Source: JAZKFP01 sp040386355
GTDB lineage: Bacteria > Pseudomonadota > Gammaproteobacteria > Pseudomonadales > UBA6940
Length of the DNA: 16,489 bases
NCBI GenBank assembly: GCA_040386355.1
Contig: JAZKFP010000258.1
Coordinates: forward strand, 1-16,489
Reading direction: 5' to 3'
A program made the translations under genes and the position numbers. Shown here one piece after another: positions 5,354 to 14,372 of this stretch. Each line of letters begins with the position of its first letter. The first letter of the stretch is position 1. Below the pieces are notes generated by a model that was given only the letters and a program-made list of their open reading frames with translations, searched no databases and was not told where the DNA came from.

Positions 5354-7723
5354 TTACTTTCGCTTTCGAGATCGGGCTTTTTTCGGTCCTAAATTTTTCT
5401 TCTCAGGCAATTTTGCATGATCTTTTTTCTTGTCAGATCCTTTGGCATTTTTAGAATTGCCTTTTTTCGGACCTAGACCGCCATCTTTTCCACCCCAATC
5501 AAAGTCAATTTGACGATTTGGCGGATCTACACGCGCAACTAATACGGAAACCATATCTCCAATGCGGAATTTATAATCATTGGTTTCGCCCGATAAAATA
5601 TACCGCTCTGCATCAAAATGATAATAATCTGGCGGCAAATAACTAACGTGCAATAAGCCTTCAACCATTAAATCATTTAGCTCAATAAACAAACCAAAGG
5701 CAGTAACGCTTGTTATTCTTCCTTGATAAACATTACCAACTTTATCCAGCATGTATTGGCATTTAAGCATGGCTTCTACATCACGACTGGCATCTTCCGC
5801 CCGTCGTTCTGTCATTGAACATTGTTCAGCCATTGCATTTAAAGGAACTTCCGCTTCCAACCAATCTTTGGCTGATATTTTTTCAACAGGCTGATCCGTT
5901 GCTAATAAACCATGACGTAATCCATAACGAATTACACGATGATTTATTAAATCCGGATAACGTCGGATAGGTGACGTAAAGTGCGTGTAATCTTTATAAC
6001 TTAACCCAAAATGTCCTGTGGATTCTGCTTCATAATGTGCCTGGCCCATGGAGCGTAATAAAATTAATTCAATAATGTCGGATTCTTTTTTATCTCGACA
6101 TTTATTTAAAACACTTTGCAAACCAAGGGGAGTTAATGGTGTTGGTAAAAGCACCCCAAATGCTGCAAGAGACTTCTGTAAATTGACGGCTTTTTCAGAT
6201 TTTGGACCTTCATGATTTCTAAACAATCCAGACAGTTTTAATTTTTTAACCGCGCGGGCTACTGATACGTTTGCTGCCAACATCATTTCTTCAATAACTT
6301 GATGCGCTTCATTTCGCTCAACACGTTCAATGCGTTCAATCTTTTTCTCTGGATTAAAAACAATACGTAATTCTTTTGAACGAAAATCAATACCACCACG
6401 AATTTCACGTTGCTGACGAAATACGTGATACAGCTCATACAGTGCTTTTAGATTTTCCAGTACTAATTCAGAACTTTCTGAAGAAGAAACATCAAATTTT
6501 CGATTAATATACTGTGCGACTTTGTTATAGGTTAAACGTTGATGCGAGCGAATAACCGCTTCATGAAAACGAACTTTCGATACTTTACCTGCTTGCGTCA
6601 CCCACATTTCACAGACTAACGCTAATCGATCTACGTTCGGCATTAACGAACATAAACCATTGGATAAAACCTCCGGTAACATAGGCACTACGCGACCCGG
6701 TAAATAAACCGAAGTACCTCTCTCTCTGGCTTCAGCATCAATGGCAGATCCTTTTTTCACAAAATGCGAAACGTCTGCAATCGCAACCCACAATTTCCAA
6801 CCAGAACCTTGTGATGCAACATACACTGCATCATCAAAATCTTTTGCATCTTCACCGTCAATAGTGACAAAGGGTAATTCCCTTAAATCTTGGCGATGTT
6901 GTAGTACTTTTTTGGAAATGGTCTTGGTGTATTTATCTGCTTCATCTTCAACTTCTTTTGACCAAACTTTTGGAATATTAAACGCTTCTAATGCAATCTC
7001 GATTTCTATGCCTGGATCGTTTGCACCACCCAAGACTTCTAATACTCGACCTTGCGCTTGAGTACGAATCGTTGGAAATTGAGTGATCTCAACAGAGACG
7101 TACTGATTAACCGCGTTCTCTGGATAAGAACCGTGAGGAATAATAATTTCTTGATGAACACGTTTTTGTTCCGGAATGACTCGGGCTAAATCATTTTCGA
7201 CTACTAAACGCCCAACGACTCGACTCACAGCACGTTCAAGAATTTCAACAATGACGCCTTCTCTTCGTTCACCACTAGCCCGTGATTGAGCTCTTACAGC
7301 AACACGATCACCATCAAATACTTGAGACATTTCACGTGGAGATAAAAAAATATCATCGCCTTTTTTGCCACTTTTTGGACGAGTAGAGCCATCTTTTGCA
7401 GGTTCAATTAAAAAACCAAAACCATCTTTGTGCGCTTGTACCCGACCAACGACAAGGTCCATTTTTGAAATAAGACCGAAGGCACCTTTACGATTTTGAA
7501 TAATTTGGCCGTCTCGAACCATTGCGATTAAACGTCGGCGTAACGCTTCCATTCCATCAGAATCTTCTGCGATTTCAAGACGCTCAGCGATGTGAGTTTT
7601 ATTAAGCGGTGCGCCTTCTTTCTCTAACAGCGCCATAATAAATTCACGACTTGGAATTGGATTTTCATATTTTTTTTCCTCTCGCTCAGCGAAAGGGTCT
7701 TGCTTCCATGGTTTTTTTTTCAC
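5354..7723 (-). CDS. rnr: Ribonuclease R (3'-5' exoribonuclease)
   Basis: A processive 3'-5' exoribonuclease of the RNB/RNase II family that degrades structured RNA in mRNA decay and rRNA quality control. Domain order: N-terminal winged helix following the signature DPFAEREEKKYENPIPSREF, two cold-shock OB folds (about 85-235), the RNB catalytic domain, an S1 domain (about 650-725) with VGNVYQGRITSVTAFGLFIEL, and a lysine-rich tail ending in RSRKRK. The site IDGEDAKDFDDAVY gives D289, D295, D297 and D298, equivalent to E. coli D272/D278/D280/D281. No ATG is available near the conserved N-terminus. I prefer GTG 7723 (789 residues) because homologues begin just before this Lys-rich PWK...DPFAERE segment and a GGA lies eight bases upstream. 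In-frame TTG codons at 7729 and 7741 are alternatives adding two or six residues. Confidence 0.97.
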   Translation of the reverse strand: MKKKPWKQDPFAEREEKKYENPIPSREFIMALLEKEGAPLNKTHIAERLEIAEDSDGMEALRRRLIAMVRDGQIIQNRKGAFGLISKMDLVVGRVQAHKDGFGFLIEPAKDGSTRPKSGKKGDDIFLSPREMSQVFDGDRVAVRAQSRASGERREGVIVEILERAVSRVVGRLVVENDLARVIPEQKRVHQEIIIPHGSYPENAVNQYVSVEITQFPTIRTQAQGRVLEVLGGANDPGIEIEIALEAFNIPKVWSKEVEDEADKYTKTISKKVLQHRQDLRELPFVTIDGEDAKDFDDAVYVASQGSGWKLWVAIADVSHFVKKGSAIDAEARERGTSVYLPGRVVPMLPEVLSNGLCSLMPNVDRLALVCEMWVTQAGKVSKVRFHEAVIRSHQRLTYNKVAQYINRKFDVSSSESSELVLENLKALYELYHVFRQQREIRGGIDFRSKELRIVFNPEKKIERIERVERNEAHQVIEEMMLAANVSVARAVKKLKLSGLFRNHEGPKSEKAVNLQKSLAAFGVLLPTPLTPLGLQSVLNKCRDKKESDIIELILLRSMGQAHYEAESTGHFGLSYKDYTHFTSPIRRYPDLINHRVIRYGLRHGLLATDQPVEKISAKDWLEAEVPLNAMAEQCSMTERRAEDASRDVEAMLKCQYMLDKVGNVYQGRITSVTAFGLFIELNDLMVEGLLHVSYLPPDYYHFDAERYILSGETNDYKFRIGDMVSVLVARVDPPNRQIDFDWGGKDGGLGPKKGNSKNAKGSDKKKDHAKLPEKKNLGPKKARSRKRK

Positions 7724-7760
7724 AATCAACGTCCAGATCAAAATACGAGAAGAATTTAAC

Positions 7761-7799
7761 TTAATAATTGGAACGAGAAACTAACACAATTGCGTGTTA
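7761..7799 (-). promoter_or_regulatory. Operator-like inverted repeat with weak promoter upstream of rnr
   Basis: TAACAC (7782-7787) and GTGTTA (7794-7799) form a perfect inverted repeat around a six-base centre, the size of a dimeric regulator site. On the minus strand TTGTGT (7789-7784) lies 17 bases before TATTAA (7766-7761), a weak -35/-10 pair that the palindrome would overlap, with expected start near 7754. The rest of 7742-7950 shows no RNA gene or further ORF I can support. Confidence 0.35.
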
Positions 7800-7950
7800 A
7801 GAAAAAGTAAGGAGGGCTCGTTTACTGGGAAAAACTGTCAAGATTAATCTGAGTGTCGATTAACTTACACAAGACTTTTATAACGAAACTATCTGAATTA
7901 CGAGAATTAATCTTTCGAAATTTACAGGAAATTTTAAAATTTCAAAGTAA

Positions 7951-10680
7951 TTATTTTTTTTCTATTAATAGGGGTGGAATCATACCAATTTGTATAGCAG
8001 AGAAGCGTGTTGAAGCATTTAAAATAGAAGGCATAGGTCGTGGCTCAACAAAGCCGCTAATTTCTTCAACACGAATTAACCAAGACATGAGCGCTTCCAA
8101 CGTCATAGGCACCGCAACTAAATATCCTTGCAACAAATCTAAATCGGTTTTTTGTAAAATATTTAATGTGGAAGTATCTTCCAAACCTTCACACACTACT
8201 TCTAATCCTAAGCGATGACCTAAATCTATAGCAGTAATTACTATTGACTCATCATCGCTGCCCTCTTCCAGTTCTTGAATAAAAGAACGATCTAATTTTA
8301 TTGCATTAACGGGTAATGATTTGAGATAGGAGAGCGACGAATAACCAGTACCAAAATCATCGATTGAAATATGCACGCCTTTCTCATGCAATGCGTGCAA
8401 GATTACCATTGCGGTTGAAACTTTTTTTACAACAACTGTTTCAGTAACTTCAATACCTAAAAGATGTGGAGGAATATTTTTTTCTTCAAGACGCTTTAAA
8501 ATACGAGTAGCCAGATCTACTTCCGAAAAACTGCGGCCAGAAATATTAATGCTTACGCGTAATGGATAACCCTTACTAATTAGATATTGTAAGTCTTTTA
8601 AGGCAGTTTCAATCAACCAATCGGTTACTACACCAATCATGCCGGTTTTTTCAGCAAGCGCTATAAATTCAACAGGCGAAATTAAACCTTGTAACGGATG
8701 ATTCCAACGCGCTAATGCTTCAAATCCGGCGACTTCGCCGGATTTCATATACACTTGCGGCTGATATACCAAATATAATTGACTGGTTTTAACAGCTTCA
8801 CGTAAATCACTTAACAACATTAATCGACGATGACTGTAAGGCTCCATTTGCACAGAATATTCAATACTAGGTTTTTCATTATTGCGCGCAATTTCTGCAG
8901 CGATACTTGCGCGTCGCACTAAAACATTAACGTCCGCTCCATGATTTGGATAACGCGACAAACCAACAAATAATTGCAGGTCTAATGTCATTCCATTGTA
9001 TTCAAATGGGTATGTTAAACAACGGTGCAAATGGTGAACAATTTTCTCTAATTGGCTTCCAGAATGATCTCGATAAACTACGACAAAATAATGTCCTTGG
9101 CCTCGTACAATATTATTTAATCGTTCTGAATCTGGATCAATAATTAATACTTCATCTAGATTGGTTAAATAATTTGAAAAACGTCGTGCTGCACGAAATA
9201 AAAGTTTATCACTGGTTTCAAAGCCTAAAGTGTTCGTTATTTCTTCTAGGCCGTAGAGTTTTAACACCATAAAAACAAAAACATTCGGACTTTCATCTGC
9301 AATATCACGTAAACGTTCTACTAAAAGTTTTTCATTAGGACATCCGGTAATTTCATCGTGCGTCGAACGCACCAGCAATTCATATTCTGCTTGCTCTCTT
9401 GATTGAATCTCTGCAATAACGCGTCGCTGCACTAATAAAGAGGATTGTCGCTCGGTATTTGCTCTTTGCGAAATAGCAAACGCTAAAATAATTACTTCGA
9501 TTGCACTTCCCATTTGAAATGCGTATTCAGTAATTAATAGTGACGGAAATAAGCCGAATTTAGTTAAGACAAACCAAACGGATCCAACAAAAAGAAATCC
9601 AAATGCAAAGGTAAAATAGGATGCCTGCTTATTTTGATTTCGCCAACATACAATTCCTGCAACTAACAATAAAAAGAAAACCACGCTGGTTAGTACGAAA
9701 AGAATTTGCCAGTAAATCCATAAATGACTTGTATCAATGAAATATCGATATACACCAAATCCAGCAATAACAGAAAAAAGTGTAATTACCATAATAGATA
9801 ATTTTTTTCTTTGTTTTTCCAATTCTAAAAAATGGTGTGCGAATAATAAGCTGAAAAGCAACGAAGAAATTGCAGCGTAGAAAATAATTAATCCACTTTG
9901 CTCAAACGATATAATCGGCAAATATTGGGAAATATATCCAGAATATCCTGCAAAAAACACAATTAAAGAAACCACATATCCGACATAATATAAATATCTT
10001 TTTTCGGAAAGCAAAACTCCAGAAAATAAATTATATAAAGCTAGCGCAATTAATAAACCAAAATATATCCCTTCTATTAATGCATGCTTTTGATCATTTA
10101 CAGTCCATGCATCTGGCCGCCATAGTTGAATTGGAATGCGTGTGGAAGATTGACTATGAACTTTTAAGAAAACATCCTGCATTTCATAACCATCCAAATC
10201 TAAAATAAAGATGGCATTTCTATGAGGTATTTGTCGATCTGCTACTGGAAATTTTAAACCTTCTAAAAAACTAATCGGTTGACCGACTTTGTCGAAAAGA
10301 TATAAATTTACAACACGCAAATTCGAATTTGCTATTTCTAAATAACGCGTTATTTTTTCAGAGTTATCATTTGCTAAACGAATTTTCACCCAGACACTTG
10401 CAGGCATAAAACCTAAATTTAAAGTTCGCGCGCCTAAAGTTTGCCAAGGTAAAGTTTTAGTGGTTACATCGTCGATTGATAATTCTTTAGTTGGATCCAT
10501 AATAACTTGCACATGGTGGCCAAGTACTTGAGAACCAGATTCGCGAGGGTGTAAATGTAATTGGTGATCTGGAGCAATATACGCATTTACTGTGACAGAA
10601 AATCCTATTAGAAAAACAAGCAGCGTGAAAGCGACTGCTCTAATCCACATTCCTTGTGTTTCAATCGATTGCAATATCAT
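7951..10680 (-). CDS. Membrane 7TMR-DISM sensor with degenerate GGDEF and intact EAL domain (predicted c-di-GMP phosphodiesterase)
   Basis: A 909-residue inner-membrane signalling protein. A cleavable-looking signal segment (about 12-33) precedes a periplasmic 7TMR-DISM extracellular domain (about 40-195). Seven transmembrane helices span about 203-405 and a short helical linker (405-440) leads to the cytoplasmic part. The GGDEF-like domain (about 440-600) begins THDEITGCPNE, but the signature is QGHYF at 528-532, lacking the Asp/Glu needed for diguanylate cyclase activity. The EAL domain (about 635-880) keeps E654 of EAL, N712, E744, D774-D775 of DDFGTG, K795, E831 and Q851, the residues that bind metal and substrate, so c-di-GMP hydrolysis is predicted. 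The degenerate GGDEF may be an allosteric GTP-sensing module. M1 has no clear ribosome-binding site; M11 (10650) is an alternative with AAGGA too close to it. Confidence 0.95.
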   Translation of the reverse strand: MILQSIETQGMWIRAVAFTLLVFLIGFSVTVNAYIAPDHQLHLHPRESGSQVLGHHVQVIMDPTKELSIDDVTTKTLPWQTLGARTLNLGFMPASVWVKIRLANDNSEKITRYLEIANSNLRVVNLYLFDKVGQPISFLEGLKFPVADRQIPHRNAIFILDLDGYEMQDVFLKVHSQSSTRIPIQLWRPDAWTVNDQKHALIEGIYFGLLIALALYNLFSGVLLSEKRYLYYVGYVVSLIVFFAGYSGYISQYLPIISFEQSGLIIFYAAISSLLFSLLFAHHFLELEKQRKKLSIMVITLFSVIAGFGVYRYFIDTSHLWIYWQILFVLTSVVFFLLLVAGIVCWRNQNKQASYFTFAFGFLFVGSVWFVLTKFGLFPSLLITEYAFQMGSAIEVIILAFAISQRANTERQSSLLVQRRVIAEIQSREQAEYELLVRSTHDEITGCPNEKLLVERLRDIADESPNVFVFMVLKLYGLEEITNTLGFETSDKLLFRAARRFSNYLTNLDEVLIIDPDSERLNNIVRGQGHYFVVVYRDHSGSQLEKIVHHLHRCLTYPFEYNGMTLDLQLFVGLSRYPNHGADVNVLVRRASIAAEIARNNEKPSIEYSVQMEPYSHRRLMLLSDLREAVKTSQLYLVYQPQVYMKSGEVAGFEALARWNHPLQGLISPVEFIALAEKTGMIGVVTDWLIETALKDLQYLISKGYPLRVSINISGRSFSEVDLATRILKRLEEKNIPPHLLGIEVTETVVVKKVSTAMVILHALHEKGVHISIDDFGTGYSSLSYLKSLPVNAIKLDRSFIQELEEGSDDESIVITAIDLGHRLGLEVVCEGLEDTSTLNILQKTDLDLLQGYLVAVPMTLEALMSWLIRVEEISGFVEPRPMPSILNASTRFSAIQIGMIPPLLIEKK

Positions 10681-10996
10681 ATTAATTAATCATAAAGACA
10701 TCGAATTAAATATTGGGTGCTGTTAGCCTTGTTATCTTTAATTAGGTATTTCATTTGTTTTCAATACATTTTGGAATCATAAATACTGTTTCATTATTAA
10801 TTACATAATTTTTTTAAAGTATAGCTATGATGTTCTCATAGCCGAATTTATCAGTCATGAAAAAAGCAAAAATAAAGGCCATTGATTAGCCAGTAGATTT
10901 TCTTAGGTATTTAGAAAGTGCTTTTAGCTTGTAGAGCTTGTTGCAAGATTTGTCTAGGAAATGGCAGGATTTAATTAGAAAATCAGCGAATAAAAA
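10681..10996. other. AT-rich intergenic region with one palindrome
   Basis: This 316-base gap lies between two minus-strand genes. A perfect inverted repeat, GCTATGA (10824-10830) and TCATAGC (10836-10842), has a five-base loop and no T-run directly after it on either strand, so it may be an operator or a weak terminator. On the minus strand a short GGC/GCC stem near 10878-10892 is followed by T-rich sequence and could end the upstream unit. I see no ORF with family support and no RNA gene. Confidence 0.4.
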
Positions 10997-11791
10997 TTAT
11001 TCTAACGATTTTAAGTGGAACTCCTCTTTGTTAGATATTTTTGTGACTAAACGCTCAATATTAGGCACCTGATCTAATACTGAAAAACTTCTTTCTAAAA
11101 ATTTATAAAGGGTATTAAATCCTGCCATATTTGCTGGTTTTTTTGCCATTCGAAAAGTCACAGGCAACCAACGTGCTCGCAAACGTTTATCGATCTCTTG
11201 CGCTAATTGAATTCCACCATGTAATACTTCAATGCGTGCCCTAACTTGATTGGTTTGGATCAAAGCTTGGGCATATTCTCCATCACTTAATGAAACTTCA
11301 ATAGAATGACTTGAATGTAATTTATTTTTAAAAATATGTGTTGCTAACTCTTGATCTAATTCTGCAGTCAATGCATTTAAAGTTATTGCTCGCGCAGCCA
11401 TTTCAATTAATGTTGCGGGCAAAATTCGACATGCAATTGGTAACGCTTGGCGAATTTCTTTAGCTAATATCGCTAAATCACGACCGCCATAAACATCTTC
11501 AATTACAAAAGTCACTGCTTCACGATGACCTTTATCTTGAAAAGTATCTTGGTACAGTCGATATAAACGTTGTTTCTGCCAATTTTTTAAAGCTTCTACT
11601 TGAAATTGCAAAACCTGTTCTGCAGTTTGCATGTGAAGCAAATTGAGATATCGCTCTAAATCAGTACGTATATTTTCAGCAATTTTATAAATTGAATCAG
11701 AGGATTTTTTTGATTTTGATTTTATTGGTGATGAAGAAGCTTCATCAGTAAGAGAAATAAATTCAACGATTCTATTTGGTGAAAACATCAT
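10997..11791 (-). CDS. FFLEE-motif-like protein, function unknown
   Basis: A 264-residue soluble, mostly helical protein with no signal peptide or membrane helix. Residues 18-32 form a Ser/Lys-rich low-complexity segment (SSSPIKSKSKKSS). The stretch around 78-107 (RLYQDTFQDKGHREAVTFVIEDVYGGRDLA) matches the pattern of the gammaproteobacterial FFLEE/FFLEELY motif proteins, where a bulky FFLEELYG-like block follows an arginine-rich segment; here the block has drifted to FVIEDVYGG (95-103). The family has no established biochemical role that I know of. ATG 11791 is followed at once by a second ATG; neither has a good ribosome-binding site. It is divergent from the lipoprotein gene and may stand alone. 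Family assignment is from pattern recognition and moderately sure; function is unknown. Confidence 0.65.
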   Translation of the reverse strand: MMFSPNRIVEFISLTDEASSSPIKSKSKKSSDSIYKIAENIRTDLERYLNLLHMQTAEQVLQFQVEALKNWQKQRLYRLYQDTFQDKGHREAVTFVIEDVYGGRDLAILAKEIRQALPIACRILPATLIEMAARAITLNALTAELDQELATHIFKNKLHSSHSIEVSLSDGEYAQALIQTNQVRARIEVLHGGIQLAQEIDKRLRARWLPVTFRMAKKPANMAGFNTLYKFLERSFSVLDQVPNIERLVTKISNKEEFHLKSLE

Positions 11792-12167
11792 GAATTAAAC
11801 CAAGTTGTATTGTGAATGATTTACCCATCGACCTTAACCCTTGACCGTAAATGGATAACAGGGTTCATTTTATTTTTTTAGATCTTATTACCCTGCTCGT
11901 TAACTTGTGCCGATTATATCGAGCAAAAAGGCAATATGCCATACCTAAACAATGATGGTTACAAAAATTTTTACACGTAAGAAGGGTTATTTAGACAAAA
12001 TCGCTAATGGCTTTTTCAGCTTATTTTTTTTATAGATTGCCAATAAAAATACGCTATTTGCTGTTTAGTTAAAGTCGCACAAGCCGATGTAAAGAAATGA
12101 ACTTCATCAATAAAAATTCAGAATTTATTTGATAAAAATATTTCTTTATTTTGCTCAAGGACGATTC
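11792..12167. other. Divergent intergenic region
   Basis: These 376 bases separate divergent genes, so promoters for both should lie here, but I cannot pick convincing boxes. Beyond the terminator-like hairpin listed separately, TGCTCG (11894-11899) and CGAGCA (11920-11925) form a 6-bp inverted repeat around a TA-rich centre. A run of T residues lies near 12024-12032. The reading frame of the lipoprotein stays open back to TTG 12129, but this stretch lacks a ribosome-binding site and is treated as non-coding. Confidence 0.35.
11836..11880 (+). terminator. Orphan terminator-like hairpin with T-rich tail
   Basis: AACCCT (11836-11841) and AGGGTT (11860-11865) can form a 6-bp stem, with a possible extra CC/GG pairing inside, followed on the plus strand by CATTTTATTTTTTTA. 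This is the shape of an intrinsic terminator, but no plus-strand gene ends upstream; the neighbouring gene is transcribed away from it. It may end a small or antisense RNA, or be chance in AT-rich DNA. Confidence 0.3.
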
Positions 12168-14372
12168 ATGGTTTTGCGTACATCTTTTCCTACATTACAA
12201 AAGTCTTATCATTCACTTTTTGATATATTAACAGCGTGTACCACTTTTATTTTATTAACGAGTTGCGGCGGCAGCGGTGATTCGTCTACTTCTAATTCGG
12301 TTTCTGCAATTCAAGGTCAAGCAATTAAGGGTGTTTTACACTCTGCTTCAGTTACTGCGTATGCAATTGACAATGGCGCTATAGGAGAAATCATTGCTGA
12401 ATCTATAACGGCAGACAATGGTACTTTTTCTTTATCAATAAATCCCGTTAAATATCCTCTTATAGTAGTTCGTGCCACAGCTAATCCTGCAGGCAGTTGG
12501 ATGCGTTGCGATCGTATTGATGGATGCGGTACTGTTTTTAGCGATCAGAAAGCTATCGAACATGATATTAACCAAAACATGTTAGTAGATTTTGGTGAAT
12601 GGTTTGGTTTAGAAAGTAATTTTCAATTAGAAGCATTGGTTGATCTCAGCTCTTCTTCTGAGGATTTTAGTATTACTCCCCTAACCCATATTGCATCCAA
12701 TATTGCTAAAGCAATGCCGGTAGGTCTTTCAGCAGACAGCGCGGCTTTTGCAAACCATCAGGTGAGCACGATTATTGGACTCGAAGGAGATATTACGCGC
12801 ATTCCCAGTATGGATGTTACTGTTACTGAAAACGTCTTGCCATCGAACGATATAGCACAACATGCGTTGTATTCATCCGCGTTATTAAATGATTGGAATC
12901 CAAGCACGAGTTTATCGGATTATTTGTATACTGTTTCCCAAGAGTTTGCTCAGAGTGGTGGTGAAATCCTATGGCGAGACGACGAAAACATTAGTATTGA
13001 GAAACTTGCAGCAGACACAGCAGCACTAGCTCGATCATTAAACTTTATTCCTGTCGAAACTAATGCGTTAAGTCTTTGGCAACACGCGCAACAACAACCA
13101 GAATTAAGCCGTGTTGAACGTACAATTGTTGAAACTTCTACCGATCTTGCTTCTGCAAAAACCTTTGTTAAAGACGTGCAACAAGAATGGATTTTTCTGC
13201 ATAGCGACGATAGTGAATATCACAGCTGGGTCAATTTTATAAATAGTCATTTGACCCATACTGATGAGCATTTATTTGATGAAATGATTACGCATTTACC
13301 TTGGGCTTTAGTTCCCTTGAGCCAGTCGTGGATTACTCAAACCTTGTGCGCAACACTTACCGATTCCCAAACTGGAGAACTCTGCTCACTACTTTTACAA
13401 CCCGAATTGTTATCTTTTCTCTGCGAGCTAACTCAAATTGGTTTAAATACAGCGTTTCCTGCCACTTTTTGTCAGGCAGGTATGGCTTTAAAAATTACAC
13501 TGCCCGATGGCCTCGAATTGGAGTACGCAGCTTTAACACGAACGCTGAATTTACACAAAGAAGATGGAGAAAATAGGCTTGATCTGACTATGAAAGGCAT
13601 TACAAACGTGAATCAAACCGAGCGCGTACAAGTGAGCGGTACGATTCAAAATAGTGAACAAACTTTAGTAGTCGATTCGAGCGTACTTGAATTAACTCCA
13701 GTTACCGTTAATGGTGTTGATTCTCGCCAATTTGCTTTGAAACTAGATTCGGTTTTTACAAATAATAGCTTGGGTTTTTCTTTTGATAGCACACAGAATA
13801 TTAATCTTACCTTGCCTTGGCTTAGTTTAAACTTCAACTTTTTAACGGAAAATTTTCTAGATAAGTTAATAGGTCAAGCGGATTCACTGGTAGATCTTAT
13901 TGATAATGTTGATGGCCATTGGACGTTTACTGGTGCGCTTGAGCATCCTGAGTTGGACCTGAAGCAGTTAGTTTTTAATCTTAAAAGTATTAACTCAAGC
14001 ACAAACTCTGATATTGAGGGCATTGAATTCGCGCTTGATCTGTCGGGCTTGACGACGAGCCCTTCTGTTAAATTGGAAGGATATTTATTGCCCGAATGGC
14101 AAATTAATTATGGCGCTATCGCGTCTAGCGAAAACCAAGGACCCATTTTATTTAATTTCAGAGACGGATTACATCCAATGATTTCCCGTCAAAATATTAT
14201 TTTATCTTTCATAAATGAAGAAGAAACCAACGCTGTGCTTCCTAAAAACCGGGGAACTCTCACTATTGGCGATGAAATTATGGGACAAATTATACAAACT
14301 GACTCTGGATTTTTCGTTAAGTTTGGTGATGGCTCACAAGAACAGCTGCCTGATTTATCGACTTTTCTTTAA
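12168..14372 (+). CDS. Large predicted lipoprotein of unknown function
   Basis: A 734-residue exported protein. The N-terminus has a basic stretch (MVLRTSFPTLQK), a hydrophobic segment and lipobox LTSC with C33, followed by GGSGDSS, typical of lipid-anchored envelope proteins; C24 (LTAC) is a less likely cleavage site. Residues about 44-100 (GQAIKGVLHSASVTAYAI...DNGTFSLSI) resemble a carboxypeptidase-regulatory-like or similar beta-sandwich fold. The middle (about 175-450) is helical with several cysteines, and the C-terminal 270 residues are beta-rich with alternating hydrophobic/polar pattern. I recognise no enzyme motif. ATG 12168 is chosen because AAGGA lies six to seven bases upstream; the frame extends to TTG 12129 but those 13 residues lack a ribosome-binding site. 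It is probably monocistronic, flanked by a divergent gene and a repeat element. The lipoprotein call is confident; the function is unknown. Confidence 0.85.
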   Translation: MVLRTSFPTLQKSYHSLFDILTACTTFILLTSCGGSGDSSTSNSVSAIQGQAIKGVLHSASVTAYAIDNGAIGEIIAESITADNGTFSLSINPVKYPLIVVRATANPAGSWMRCDRIDGCGTVFSDQKAIEHDINQNMLVDFGEWFGLESNFQLEALVDLSSSSEDFSITPLTHIASNIAKAMPVGLSADSAAFANHQVSTIIGLEGDITRIPSMDVTVTENVLPSNDIAQHALYSSALLNDWNPSTSLSDYLYTVSQEFAQSGGEILWRDDENISIEKLAADTAALARSLNFIPVETNALSLWQHAQQQPELSRVERTIVETSTDLASAKTFVKDVQQEWIFLHSDDSEYHSWVNFINSHLTHTDEHLFDEMITHLPWALVPLSQSWITQTLCATLTDSQTGELCSLLLQPELLSFLCELTQIGLNTAFPATFCQAGMALKITLPDGLELEYAALTRTLNLHKEDGENRLDLTMKGITNVNQTERVQVSGTIQNSEQTLVVDSSVLELTPVTVNGVDSRQFALKLDSVFTNNSLGFSFDSTQNINLTLPWLSLNFNFLTENFLDKLIGQADSLVDLIDNVDGHWTFTGALEHPELDLKQLVFNLKSINSSTNSDIEGIEFALDLSGLTTSPSVKLEGYLLPEWQINYGAIASSENQGPILFNFRDGLHPMISRQNIILSFINEEETNAVLPKNRGTLTIGDEIMGQIIQTDSGFFVKFGDGSQEQLPDLSTFL

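Noticed and set aside
7853..8218. A 121-residue plus-strand ORF
   Set aside because: It largely overlaps the 3' end of the well-supported EAL gene on the other strand and looks like a shadow frame.
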